A stretch of 64,000 bases of DNA, taken from positions 24,142-88,141 of the forward strand of contig NZ_QJUA01000024.1 in assembly GCF_003254575.1 (NCBI RefSeq), written 5' to 3'. The translations under genes and the position numbers were made by a program. The stretch's first letter is position 1. Every line of letters starts with the position of its first letter. This DNA comes from Mycobacterium kyogaense. GTDB taxonomy: Bacteria; Actinomycetota; Actinomycetes; Mycobacteriales; Mycobacteriaceae. This document shows positions 17,849 to 29,010 of the stretch, in pieces. The notes under the pieces are model-generated. The model worked only from the letters and a program-made list of their open reading frames with translations, made no database searches and was not told the origin of the DNA.

Positions 17849-19047
17849 CGGGCACCGTCGGTGGCGAACGTGACCAGCGCCGCCCAGTACAGCGGGCTGG
17901 CGGTGCCGTCCCCGGCTCGCCAGCGGGCGAGTTGGGTGCGCTGCCAGGCGTTCACCGCCCGGCCCGCCTCGGGAGCATCGTGCGCGGTGTCGACCGCGAT
18001 CACCACGTCCCCCATCGGGTCGGCCGATTCCCCTGCGTCACTGCAGAATCGGCGGAATCCTGCCGTGGTGGGCAACGACCACAGGGTGGCGGTCACCAGG
18101 ACGGCTCCGTTGAGGATGAGGGCGGCGACGAGCCCGGTGGCCTCGTCGAACCGGTAGTCCCCGCCCGACGCGCAGGCCAGCAGCGCGACGCGGGCGGGCA
18201 TCGGCAGGGCCGCGGCCATCAGTTCCCCCGCGCTCAGCGGATCGGGTTCGGCGAGATGGATCGCCGCCCGGTCGGCATGGCCGGCGTCCCCGTCGGCGGC
18301 CGTCGCGTGTCCGACGTAGAGCAGCCGGCTGGGAGCTGCGCGCAGCTGCGCCGCGAGCCATGACCGGTCGGCCTCTGTGCGGCGGAACAGCTCCACGGCG
18401 GTTCCGGTCGGCGGCAGCACTTCTCGCCGCTGCATCAGGGCTGAGAAGTGTCGGGTCACCGGGTTCTCGGGTGCCGGCCTGCCCAGTACCGAGCCGAGCG
18501 CCGAGTCGGGTCGCTGGCCGGGCACCCTCGGGTCGAGGACGAGCAGCGGCGCGCGCTCGGGGCGCCACGCCGACGGCCGACGCGGCGCGTTCGCGATGTT
18601 GGGCGGTGCGGCGAGCAGGATGTCGACCAGCTCGATCAGACGCCTCCCGTCGGCGGGCATGGCGAGGATCGACCAGGGCACCTGAGCCAGCCGGGCCGTG
18701 GGCGCGGCGAACAGTACGGCACCGGGTTCTGCGGCGCGGTCGACCAGCAACCGCCACGCCTGCTCCGGCATGAGGGTCTCGCCGAGCACCTCCGCGAGGT
18801 GCTGTTCGGCGGCATGCGATGCGAAAGACCCGGCGGTGACGGCGCGTTGCACCGCGTCCGCGGTGCTCTCCTGCGGTCGCGGATCGGGCAGCGCGTCGGC
18901 CAGCAGATCCCGGACGGTGCCCATCGCGGCCTCGTCCATCACCCAGGTCACCGTGGCCTCGGCACGGCCGACCACCCGCAGGCTGGCGTACGTCGCGACC
19001 CCGACATCGGCGTAGCGCAACAGCAGAGCCTCGGCGGTCACGGCCAT
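17845..19047 (-). CDS. CHAT-domain caspase-like protease
   Basis: This 400-residue cytoplasmic protein ends in a CHAT domain (caspase HetF associated with TPRs), a family of clan CD cysteine proteases. The catalytic dyad is visible: H247 in LLYVGHATA and C292 in VALLACASGGDYRF. Other CHAT hallmarks are VPWSILAMP (123-131), VTATLWSLPT (318-327) and the closing PLYWAALVTFA (385-395). The first 110 residues are a separate module. ATG 19047 overlaps the TPR gene by ten bases; the stop overlaps the next ATG. TPR-CHAT proteases act in conflict systems such as type III-E CRISPR (established). Here there is no CRISPR, so the trigger and substrate are unknown. Confidence 0.85.
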   Translation of the reverse strand: MAVTAEALLLRYADVGVATYASLRVVGRAEATVTWVMDEAAMGTVRDLLADALPDPRPQESTADAVQRAVTAGSFASHAAEQHLAEVLGETLMPEQAWRLLVDRAAEPGAVLFAAPTARLAQVPWSILAMPADGRRLIELVDILLAAPPNIANAPRRPSAWRPERAPLLVLDPRVPGQRPDSALGSVLGRPAPENPVTRHFSALMQRREVLPPTGTAVELFRRTEADRSWLAAQLRAAPSRLLYVGHATAADGDAGHADRAAIHLAEPDPLSAGELMAAALPMPARVALLACASGGDYRFDEATGLVAALILNGAVLVTATLWSLPTTAGFRRFCSDAGESADPMGDVVIAVDTAHDAPEAGRAVNAWQRTQLARWRAGDGTASPLYWAALVTFATDGAR

Positions 19048-20630
19048 GTGGACCACTCGCTCTCGGCGGCGACGACCTCGCGGCCGTAGCGGGTCGCCGC
19101 GAGGTCCCGGTACCGGCGCAGCACCAGGTCGCCGCCCGGATCCATGCGCAGCGGCGGCAGCGCTCCCAGCCGGGTCAGAGGGCCTGCGCCGACCACCGCG
19201 CCTCCGGAGGCGACCAGGGCGTACTCCTGGGCGTCCTCGACGGGAACCGTAGGCGTGGCGGTGTCCGCCCACGCGGCGTTCTCTGCTTCAGGGGCGATGA
19301 ATGTGCCGCGCGCACAGTGATATTCGATCAATTCGCTGAGCAACTCGGTGTTGCCCCACTCCCACGCGACGGCGAAGGCGCCCGCAAGCATGCGGGAGGA
19401 GACGTAGGTGGCCCAGCGCATCCGGGCGTCGGCGTCGGCGATCGAATACCGCACGGAGTCGACCGCCAGGGCGGCGGGGATCTTCAGCTCGGCCGCATCG
19501 GCCAGCTTCTGCTCGGCGGTGCCGGGATCGGCCTGAGCCTGGGCGCGCAGCAGGGTTCCGACATGATCGTCGAGGCGGGCGTATTGCAGCCAGCTGTGTC
19601 GGGGCCACCCGTCCAGCAGCGTCCTGGCCTCCTCGACCCGGGCGGTGGCTGCGGCGAAGTCGCCGCGGAAGATGTCGACCCAGCTGCGCTGCAGCAGGAT
19701 TCGGTGGATGTGCAGGGGCCGGCCGAGTTCGCGCCAGTGCCGCTCGGCGTGGCCGAGGCGCTCGTCGGCGTCGTCGTAGGCGCCGACGGAGATCGCGATC
19801 AACCCGAAGTAGAGCCAGCACCGCGAGACATCATGGGCCCGAATGTGTTCGGCTATCGCGGGATAGGCCTCGTGCACGAGCTCCTGAGCCTTCGGCCGGT
19901 CGCCCGCGGCCCATGCCGCCGTCGCCCGCTCCAACTGGGTGCGGGAGGTCGCCAACCGCCAGTTTCGTGCCTTCGCACGCGCCCCTGCCCGGCGCAGCCA
20001 CGGCTCGGCTTCGGTGAGCCGCCCCGTCTCGACGCAGAAGCGCCCGTACCCGGTGCCCGCGAGAACCCGTAGCGCATCGAAGGGTTCGCTGCCGTCCCCC
20101 GGACCGTCGACCGCGTCGAGCACCTGCTGCCACAGCGGCAGGGATTGCACGTGCAGATCGTCGTCGCACAGCGCGACCGCGCACAGAATTCGCGCGTAGG
20201 TGATCAGGTACGCGTGCTCGGCAGCCAGGTCGGGAGCCGGATCAGCGACCACGCCGGCCTCCTCGATCAAGGACTGCAGAAGCGTTGCGGCCGTTTCGTG
20301 TTCGCCGTGCGCTGCCGCGTAACCGGTGTCCAGGAACAGAGCGCGGCGGGTGTACCGACAGATCATGCGCGCGGTTTGCGGATCCGGGGAGGCAAGCGCC
20401 GTGTGATGCTGCAGGCAGTCGCGAATTCTCTTCACGGCCTCGGTGACCCCGGCGTAGGCGGTGCGCACCAGGTAGATCTCGCCCAGTTGGGCGAAGACCT
20501 CGAGGGCGAGGTCGTCGCGGTCGGCCTCCTCGATGCGCGGCATCAGCGACAGCAGAAGCTCTTTGGCGGCTTCCTCGTCGGCGGCGAACGCGAGGTGACG
20601 AGCCTCCTCGAGATCCTGCTCGATCGTCAC
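19038..20630 (-). CDS. TPR-repeat protein, partner of the CHAT protease
   Basis: The 530-residue protein is almost entirely helical. It contains many Ala-rich hairpins of the TPR/SEL1-like type, for example the LGEIYLVRTAYAGVTEAVKR and AHGEHETAATLLQSLIEEAG helices and EPWLRRAGARAKARNWRLA. The last 80 residues are less repetitive. TPR scaffolds typically sense a partner and hold a CHAT protease off or on. GTG 20630 (VTIEQDLEEARHLAF) is preferred to the first open codon at 20687 because a strong hairpin occupies the intervening bases. The stop lies inside the start of the CHAT gene, so both are co-translated. Confidence 0.75.
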   Translation of the reverse strand: MTIEQDLEEARHLAFAADEEAAKELLLSLMPRIEEADRDDLALEVFAQLGEIYLVRTAYAGVTEAVKRIRDCLQHHTALASPDPQTARMICRYTRRALFLDTGYAAAHGEHETAATLLQSLIEEAGVVADPAPDLAAEHAYLITYARILCAVALCDDDLHVQSLPLWQQVLDAVDGPGDGSEPFDALRVLAGTGYGRFCVETGRLTEAEPWLRRAGARAKARNWRLATSRTQLERATAAWAAGDRPKAQELVHEAYPAIAEHIRAHDVSRCWLYFGLIAISVGAYDDADERLGHAERHWRELGRPLHIHRILLQRSWVDIFRGDFAAATARVEEARTLLDGWPRHSWLQYARLDDHVGTLLRAQAQADPGTAEQKLADAAELKIPAALAVDSVRYSIADADARMRWATYVSSRMLAGAFAVAWEWGNTELLSELIEYHCARGTFIAPEAENAAWADTATPTVPVEDAQEYALVASGGAVVGAGPLTRLGALPPLRMDPGGDLVLRRYRDLAATRYGREVVAAESEWSTWP

Positions 20631-20645
20631 CGCGTCATCATAGGA

Positions 20646-20676
20646 AGCGGCGGGCGTGCCGGGCACGCCCGCCGCT
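20646..20676 (-). terminator. Strong hairpin after the lipoprotein gene
   Basis: AGCGGCGGGCGTGC-CGG-GCACGCCCGCCGCT is a perfect 14-bp GC-rich stem with a 3-base loop. It starts 15 bases after the lipoprotein stop and is followed by TTCC on the minus strand. Mycobacterial terminators often lack a long T-run, so this probably ends the lipoprotein transcript. It lies 16 bases before the TPR start and separates the two units. Confidence 0.7.
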
Positions 20677-20690
20677 CGGTCGCGCATGTC

Positions 20691-21176
20691 TCAGCTGCAG
20701 GTCACGGTCACCGTGAACGGTTCGGTGATCATGCCGGCCATCGGATTGCTCATGTCGGCACCGACCGCCTCGCCGGTGATCGTGTACCGGTCGCCGTCGA
20801 CCTTGACCTCCGCCGAACCGCTTTTGGCGCCCATCGCGTTGGCGACGGCGAGTGCGTTGCCGTCGACGACCATGCCGAGCGACTCGACCACCGGGGTAGC
20901 CTCGTCGCTCATCACGATGCCCAGGCCCTGCTGACCGCCGATCGCGCCGCTGGCGACGGTGACCTTGCCACCCTGTTTCACGCAGGTGACCGAGTTCAGG
21001 TCCAGTCCCGCCAGATCGGCACCGTCGACCTTGACCTCGGTGTTGCCGCCCCGGGCGACCGCGGAGGTGGCCGGCTGGGAGCTACCGGGTGCGGGTGACT
21101 CCTTGTCGCTGGAGCAGCCCACCAGCATGGCGGTGCCTGCGGCCAGACCGATCACACCTGCGACAACTCGTTTCAT
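20691..21176 (-). CDS. LpqH-family lipoprotein
   Basis: The 161-residue exported lipoprotein has signal peptide MKRVVAGVIGLAAGTAM and lipobox LVGC, giving a mature N-terminal Cys at about residue 21. A Ser/Pro-rich linker is followed by the LpqH (19-kDa antigen) fold with VKVDGADLAGLDLNSVTCVKQGG and a closing TVTVTCS, so two cysteines probably form a disulfide. GAAGGGAAGAG precedes ATG 21176. Family members are abundant surface lipoproteins recognised by TLR2. A strong hairpin directly follows the stop. Confidence 0.9.
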   Translation of the reverse strand: MKRVVAGVIGLAAGTAMLVGCSSDKESPAPGSSQPATSAVARGGNTEVKVDGADLAGLDLNSVTCVKQGGKVTVASGAIGGQQGLGIVMSDEATPVVESLGMVVDGNALAVANAMGAKSGSAEVKVDGDRYTITGEAVGADMSNPMAGMITEPFTVTVTCS

Positions 21177-21293
21177 CGTTGCTCTTCCCTTCGTCGTACT
21201 CCGCCTCGGTGGCGTCGTGTGAGAACAGTGAAAGGGGGCCATCGGGCTACCGATCCCAACTTCTGTCACCGGCGGCCGCTACGGTCGGCAGGC

Positions 21294-22460
21294 GTGCGCA
21301 CCATCACCGTCGAGCAGCGCCGGGCCCGCCTGGCGCGACGACACCAGCTGAGCCCGACTGCGGCGGCGTCGGCGTCGGTAGCCGACGTGACCGAACGTCT
21401 TGTCGCCCTGCACGCCACCGACCCCGCAACGCCGTATCTCTCGCTGTGGGCCCGGCTGCCGGATGTGGCTCGCGATGACGTCGATGCCGCGCTGTACCGG
21501 GATCGCTCGGTGGTCAAGCATCTCGCGATGCGCCGGACGCTGTGGGTGGTGCGGCCCGCGGACCTGCCCGCGGTGCAGGCGGCCGCCAGTGACCGGGTTG
21601 CCGCCAACGAGGCGCGGCGGCTGGCCGCCGACGTGGAGCGCGCCAGCGTGGCTGCTGACGGCGCAGCCTGGCTGGACGCCGCCGGCGCCGCAGTGCTACG
21701 GCATCTACGGGACGAAGGTCCGCGCAGCGCACGCGAGTTGCGTGAGACGTTGGCCGAGCTCACCGGAACCTACAACCCTGCGCCCGACAAGGCATATGGC
21801 GGCGAGGGCCACCTGGCGCCGCGGGTGTTGACGGTGCTGTCGGCTCGCGGTCACATCGTGCGCGGCGTCAACGACGGCGGCTGGCTGACGTCGCGGCCAC
21901 GCTGGACGCTCACCGAGGCATGGCTGCCTGGTCTCGCCACCGCCGCAGAGGCCGACGCCGCCAGCGCCGAGTTGGTGCGCCGCTGGCTGGCGACCTTCGG
22001 CCCCGCGACGCTCACCGACATCAAGTGGTGGTTCGGAACGACATTGACGTGGGCTCGAAAAGCGTTGTCCGCCATCGGTGCCGAGGAAGTGCGACTGGAC
22101 GGTGGCACCGGGTATGTGACACCAGGCGATGAGGACGAGCCGGATCCCGAGCCGTGGTGCGCCCTGCTGCCATCGCTGGACCCGACGACGATGGGGTGGT
22201 TCGACAGGGACTGGTACCTGGGCCCGCACCGGGCCGAGGTGTTCGACCGCAACGGCAACGCCGGGCCGACCGCGTGGGTCGACGGCCGGGTGGTCGGCGC
22301 GTGGCGTTCCGACGATGCCGGTCGTGTCGAGCTGGTCCTGCTGGAGAACGTCGGGCGCCGAGCGGCCTCCGCCCTCGCAGACCGGGCCGCGGAGCTCACG
22401 GGCTGGCTCGGTGGTGCGCGGGTCAGTCCCCGGTTCCCGTCCCCGGCCTGTAAGCGCTGA
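21294..22460 (+). CDS. Winged-helix DNA-binding protein of the AlkZ-like (HTH_42) superfamily
   Basis: The 388-residue protein has the tandem winged-helix architecture of the HTH_42 group, which contains DNA glycosylases that unhook alkylated or cross-linked bases. Visible features are RLVALHATDPATPYLSLWARL near the N-terminus, RTLWVVRPADLP, GPATLTDIKWWFG and WVDGRVVGAWR. In proven glycosylases the catalytic residues sit in the LxxLQxQ/D position of the first motif; here it reads LHATD, so activity is uncertain. GTG 21294 fits the family N-terminus. It diverges from the lipoprotein gene with a 117-base gap. Confidence 0.75.
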   Translation: MRTITVEQRRARLARRHQLSPTAAASASVADVTERLVALHATDPATPYLSLWARLPDVARDDVDAALYRDRSVVKHLAMRRTLWVVRPADLPAVQAAASDRVAANEARRLAADVERASVAADGAAWLDAAGAAVLRHLRDEGPRSARELRETLAELTGTYNPAPDKAYGGEGHLAPRVLTVLSARGHIVRGVNDGGWLTSRPRWTLTEAWLPGLATAAEADAASAELVRRWLATFGPATLTDIKWWFGTTLTWARKALSAIGAEEVRLDGGTGYVTPGDEDEPDPEPWCALLPSLDPTTMGWFDRDWYLGPHRAEVFDRNGNAGPTAWVDGRVVGAWRSDDAGRVELVLLENVGRRAASALADRAAELTGWLGGARVSPRFPSPACKR

Positions 22461-22463
22461 CCC

Positions 22464-23309
22464 TCAGGTCAGGAAGGCATCCCGATGGCTGACGGCCCAG
22501 TCACCGAAAGCGGTGGCGGGGCGGCCGGTGACCACCTGAACTGCCTGCGTCACGTCGGCGGGTTCGGTGACCTCGAAAGCCCACTGGGCCATCAGCAGGT
22601 CGAGGTACTGCGGCGGCAGCACCTGGCCGTAGAGGGCACGGGCGTGCGCATCCGAGAGCAGGGTGATGTCGATCGATGCGTTGATCGCGCGGCCGACGAG
22701 GCCGACTTGCTCACGCATCGTCAACGACTCAGGCCCGGTGAGGACGATCTTCTGCCCGTCGAGCGCAGAGGTGGTGAGGGCTTCGACGGCGACCGCGGCG
22801 ATGTCGTCATCGGCTATCGGCGCCTGCTGCGATTCCGGGAAAGGCAGCCCGACACTCCGGTGCTCGCGGATCTGCCGCGCCCAGAAGCGGATGGCGTTGC
22901 GGGCAAAGGCACCGGGGCGTAGGCACACCGTGGTGAATCCGCCGTCGATCACCGCGTTCTCGACGGCGAGGTGGCGCTGCTTGTTGTACTCGACGAACGG
23001 CTCGGTGCGCGTGGTGTCGATCGTGGACAGCACGACGACTTTTGCGACTCCTGCCGCCGCCATCTCCTCGGCCAGTTCGCCCAGCACCTGCGGTGGGGCG
23101 AAGCTGACGAGGAACACGGCATCGACGTCCTCGAGTGCGGGGCGCAACGTGCGCGGCTCACTGAGATCGCTCGCGACGTTGTCCACCCCTGGCCACCGCT
23201 GCGGGTCCGGTCGCCGACTTGTCGCACGCACCTCCACACCGGTGTCACGCAGGTGGCCGATCAGCGTGGAACCGACCCCGCCGCTCGCTCCGGTGACCAG
23301 TACTCGCAT
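22464..23309 (-). CDS. NAD(P)-binding NmrA-type atypical SDR
   Basis: This 281-residue single-domain Rossmann protein has TGASGGVGSTL (residues 7-17), a basic SRRPDPQRW after beta 2 (NADPH preference) and the VVLSTIDTTRTEP segment of NmrA/HSCARG and quinone-oxidoreductase-like proteins. It lacks the classical Y-x3-K, so it may be a redox sensor or a quinone reductase. It is divergent from a LysR regulator across an 88-base gap containing a LysR-type box. That arrangement suggests the regulator controls it. Confidence 0.85.
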   Translation of the reverse strand: MRVLVTGASGGVGSTLIGHLRDTGVEVRATSRRPDPQRWPGVDNVASDLSEPRTLRPALEDVDAVFLVSFAPPQVLGELAEEMAAAGVAKVVVLSTIDTTRTEPFVEYNKQRHLAVENAVIDGGFTTVCLRPGAFARNAIRFWARQIREHRSVGLPFPESQQAPIADDDIAAVAVEALTTSALDGQKIVLTGPESLTMREQVGLVGRAINASIDITLLSDAHARALYGQVLPPQYLDLLMAQWAFEVTEPADVTQAVQVVTGRPATAFGDWAVSHRDAFLT

Positions 23310-23366
23310 CGTCGTTCCTTTCGTCGTCTCGATATCGACGCTACGAACGACCAGTCATCAGCACCA

Positions 23367-23381
23367 ATCATGAGTCGTGAT
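23367..23381. promoter_or_regulatory. LysR-type box ATC-N9-GAT
   Basis: ATC-ATGAGTCGT-GAT is an interrupted dyad of the T-N11-A / ATC-N9-GAT form bound by LysR-type regulators. It lies between the divergent NmrA-like and LysR genes. It overlaps the GTG (23377) and ATG (23380) start options of the LysR gene, which favours the GTG at 23398 as the real start. Confidence 0.45.
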
Positions 23382-23397
23382 GTGCGACATTCATCAA

Positions 23398-24295
23398 GTG
23401 AATCTCGCCGGTGTGGACCTCAACCTGCTCGTCGTTCTGCACGCGGTCATCGAAGAGCGCAGCGCCACCCGGGCCGCGGCACGTCTGCATCTGACCCAGC
23501 CCGCGGTGTCGAATGCGTTGGCACGCTTGCGGATTCTGCTGGGCGACCCTCTGGTGGTGCGTACCGGCCGCGGCCTGACCCCTACTCCCGCCGCGCTGGC
23601 TGTGCAGCCCCGCCTGAACGAGGCCCTGCGCCTCGTTCAGGGGATCGTGGCCGGTCTCGACGCGTTCGATCTGGCCACGACGACCCGCGAGTGGGTGATC
23701 GCCTTCGCTGATCTCTATGGCCCCCTGCTGCTGCCCGGGCTGGACCGTCTTCTCCAGGAGCGCGCTCCCGGGTCACGCGTGCGAGTGCAGGCGCTGGACC
23801 GGATCAGCGTTGCTGACGCCCTGGCCAGCGGCGAGATCGATGTCTACCTCGGCATTCCCTCGACCACACCGGCAGCCTGGCACTGCGAACCTGCATTCAC
23901 CGACGACATGGTCGGCATCATCGCTGAGCAGCACCCTGACGCCGGCACCGCAATGACGCTCGAACGATTCGTCGACCTACCGCACGCGCACGTCCGGATC
24001 AGCGCAGGGCGCGGTCGCGAAGTCGACGACGCCCTGGCTCGTATCGGCCTGACCCGGCGGATCCGACTCACCGTGCCGCACTACAGTTCCCTGTTCCCTG
24101 TCGTCGAGAACGGCCACTGCATCGCCGTCGCTCCCCGCTGCTTGGCCGAACACCATGCCCGCACCTCGGCGATCACGCTGTTCGAGATTCCGCTGCAACT
24201 CCCGGCCTACGACGTTCGCGTGTTCTGGCACTCCCGATCAGACACCGACCCCGGCATCACGGCGTTCCGCGGACTCCTGCACGAGGCCCTCGGCG

Positions 24296-24306
<11 letters not shown>
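23398..24306 (+). CDS. LysR-family transcriptional regulator
   Basis: The 302-residue regulator has an N-terminal winged helix (VDLNLLVVLHAVIEERSATRAAARLHLTQPAVSNALARLR) and a type 2 periplasmic-binding-fold effector domain. The length with GTG 23398 is typical, and the conserved start NLAGVDLNLL is reached at once; starts at 23377 and 23380 add seven or six residues. The sequence is of the NodD/LinR-like branch. It probably controls the divergent NmrA-like gene and itself. It overlaps the 3' end of uvrA by 11 bases, tail to tail. Confidence 0.88.
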
Positions 24307-27199
<2,893 letters not shown>

Positions 27200-27336
27200 G
27201 TTGTCCTTTCCCTCCGAGAAGAAGATGTGCCCGATGCGTCCGCTGGACGCAGTACAGACTCATGCTAGGTCGACCCACCGACAGGTTTCACCCGCGGTGG
27301 CGGCGCAGGTCGCGCGGCGAAGTAACGTGGGTCACC

Positions 27337-28026
27337 ATGACCGTCGTCGACGACAACTACACCGGCCACGTCGAACCGCACACAGCGGCGCGGCGCACTC
27401 TGCCCGGCGCGTCGATCGTCAAGGCCTCGGTGGGTCCCATGGACAACAACGCTTACCTGGTGACCTGTTCCCGAACCGGCGAGACGCTACTCATCGACGC
27501 CGCCAACGACGCCGAGATCCTGCGCACCCTCGTCGCCGACCACGCGCCGAAGCTGTCTCTGATCGTCACCACCCATCAGCATCAGGACCACTGGATGGCG
27601 CTCGAGGAGGTGGCCGGCGCCACCGGCGCTCCGACCGCAGCGCACCGCCTCGACGCCGAACCGCTGCCGGTCACACCGCAGCGACTGCTCGCTGACGGGG
27701 ACCGCATCGACATCGGCGACCTGCATTTCGACGTCATCCATCTGCGTGGCCACACCCCCGGCTCGGTGGCGCTGGCGCTGCGCGGCGCCGATACCGGCGA
27801 GGACGGGCAGGACCGCGTGCACCTGTTCACCGGGGACTGCCTGTTCCCCGGTGGCGTGGGCAAGACCTGGAAGGACGGGGATTTCGAACGACTGCTGGGT
27901 GATGTGTCCAGCCGGGTGTTCGACGTCTTCGCAGATTCGACCGTCGTGTATCCAGGGCACGGCGACGACACCACCCTCGGAACCGAGCGGCCACACCTGG
28001 ACGAGTGGCGCGAACGCGGTTGGTGA
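27337..28026 (+). CDS. Metallo-beta-lactamase-fold hydrolase
   Basis: This 229-residue cytoplasmic enzyme is of the glyoxalase II-like type. The metal site is T-H80-x-H82-x-D84-H85 (THQHQDHW), with later ligands in LRGHTPGSVAL, TGDCLFP and the final YPGHGDDTTLG. The GGVGKTW segment is common in actinobacterial members. ATG 27337 is chosen because upstream codons are Arg-rich and non-coding in look. Position beside uvrA matches Rv1637c (from memory). The thioester or lactone substrate is unknown. The aldolase gene follows 35 bases downstream. Confidence 0.9.
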   Translation: MTVVDDNYTGHVEPHTAARRTLPGASIVKASVGPMDNNAYLVTCSRTGETLLIDAANDAEILRTLVADHAPKLSLIVTTHQHQDHWMALEEVAGATGAPTAAHRLDAEPLPVTPQRLLADGDRIDIGDLHFDVIHLRGHTPGSVALALRGADTGEDGQDRVHLFTGDCLFPGGVGKTWKDGDFERLLGDVSSRVFDVFADSTVVYPGHGDDTTLGTERPHLDEWRERGW

Positions 28027-28061
28027 CCGCGGGAGGTGCCGAGAATCATCAGGAAGGGAAC

Positions 28062-28946
28062 ATGAACACCGAACAATTCAGCAAGGTGCAGCGCGGCGCC
28101 GGCTTCATCGCGGCCCTCGACCAGAGCGGCGGCAGCACGCCCAAGGCGCTGAAGCTGTACGGCATCGACGAGGACGCCTACTCGGGCGACGCGCAGATGT
28201 TCGACCTCGTGCACGAGATGCGGACCCGCATCATCACCAGCCCGAGCTTCGACGGCGACCGGATCCTGGGCGCGATCCTGTTCGAGGACACGATGGATCG
28301 TGACGTCGACGGCCGGCCCACGGCCGACTACCTGTGGAACGTCAAGAAGATCGTGCCGTTCCTCAAGGTGGACAAAGGCCTGGCCGACGAGCAGGACGGC
28401 GCCCAGGTGATGAAGCCGATCCCCGGGCTGGACGACCTGCTCAGCCGTGCCCGCGACAAGGGCGTCTTCGGGACCAAGATGCGGTCGGTCATCAAGGCTC
28501 CCGGCGCCGGCCTGCAGGCGGTCGTCGACCAGCAGTTCGAGATCGGCAAGCAGATCCTTGCTGCCGGCCTGGTGCCGATCATCGAACCCGAGGTCGACAT
28601 CCACAGCCCGCAGAAGGCCGAGGCCGAGGATCAGCTGAAGGCCGCGCTGCTCGCCGCGTTGGACGCCCTCGATGAGGGGCAGTCCGTGATGCTGAAGCTG
28701 ACGCTGCCCACTACCGACGACCTGTACCGCGAACTCGTCGACCATCCGAAGGTGGTCCGGGTGGTTGCGCTGTCCGGCGGTTACGACCGCGACCAGGCGT
28801 GCGACAAGCTGGCCGCCAACCACGGCGTGATCGCGAGCTTCTCGCGCGCGCTGACCGAGGGTCTGACCGCACAGCAGAGCGACGAGGAGTTCGACGCGAC
28901 TCTGGACGCCGCGATCACCGCGATCGCCAAGGCTTCTGCGACCTGA
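28062..28946 (+). CDS. Class I fructose-bisphosphate aldolase
   Basis: This enzyme splits fructose 1,6-bisphosphate into two triose phosphates through a lysine Schiff base, without metal. The 294-residue protein has the class I signature RGAGFIAALDQSGGSTPKAL near the N-terminus and the Schiff-base Lys in MLKLTLPT near residue 212. Conserved GTKMRSVIK and EPEVDIHS supply further active-site residues. AGGAAGGGAAC precedes ATG 28062. Mycobacteria also have an essential class II enzyme elsewhere, so this one is likely an accessory or condition-specific aldolase. A strong terminator follows the stop. Confidence 0.92.
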   Translation: MNTEQFSKVQRGAGFIAALDQSGGSTPKALKLYGIDEDAYSGDAQMFDLVHEMRTRIITSPSFDGDRILGAILFEDTMDRDVDGRPTADYLWNVKKIVPFLKVDKGLADEQDGAQVMKPIPGLDDLLSRARDKGVFGTKMRSVIKAPGAGLQAVVDQQFEIGKQILAAGLVPIIEPEVDIHSPQKAEAEDQLKAALLAALDALDEGQSVMLKLTLPTTDDLYRELVDHPKVVRVVALSGGYDRDQACDKLAANHGVIASFSRALTEGLTAQQSDEEFDATLDAAITAIAKASAT

Positions 28947-28962
28947 CCTCACCGAAGACGAG

Positions 28963-28999
28963 AAAAACCCTGGGTCGGTTCGCCGACCCAGGGTTTTTT
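28963..28999. terminator. Bidirectional intrinsic terminator
   Basis: An A5 run, then CCCTGGGTCGG-TTCG-CCGACCCAGGG and T6 form an 11-bp perfect stem with an ultra-stable TTCG loop and U-tracts on both strands. It serves the aldolase gene from the left and the universal stress gene from the right, which converge here. Confidence 0.93.
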
Positions 29000-29010
29000 G
29001 TGTTCAGGTG

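Noticed and set aside
27200..27336. LexA (SOS) box before uvrA
   Set aside because: I looked for TCGAAC-N4-GTTCGA in this gap and upstream of uvrB and found no match.
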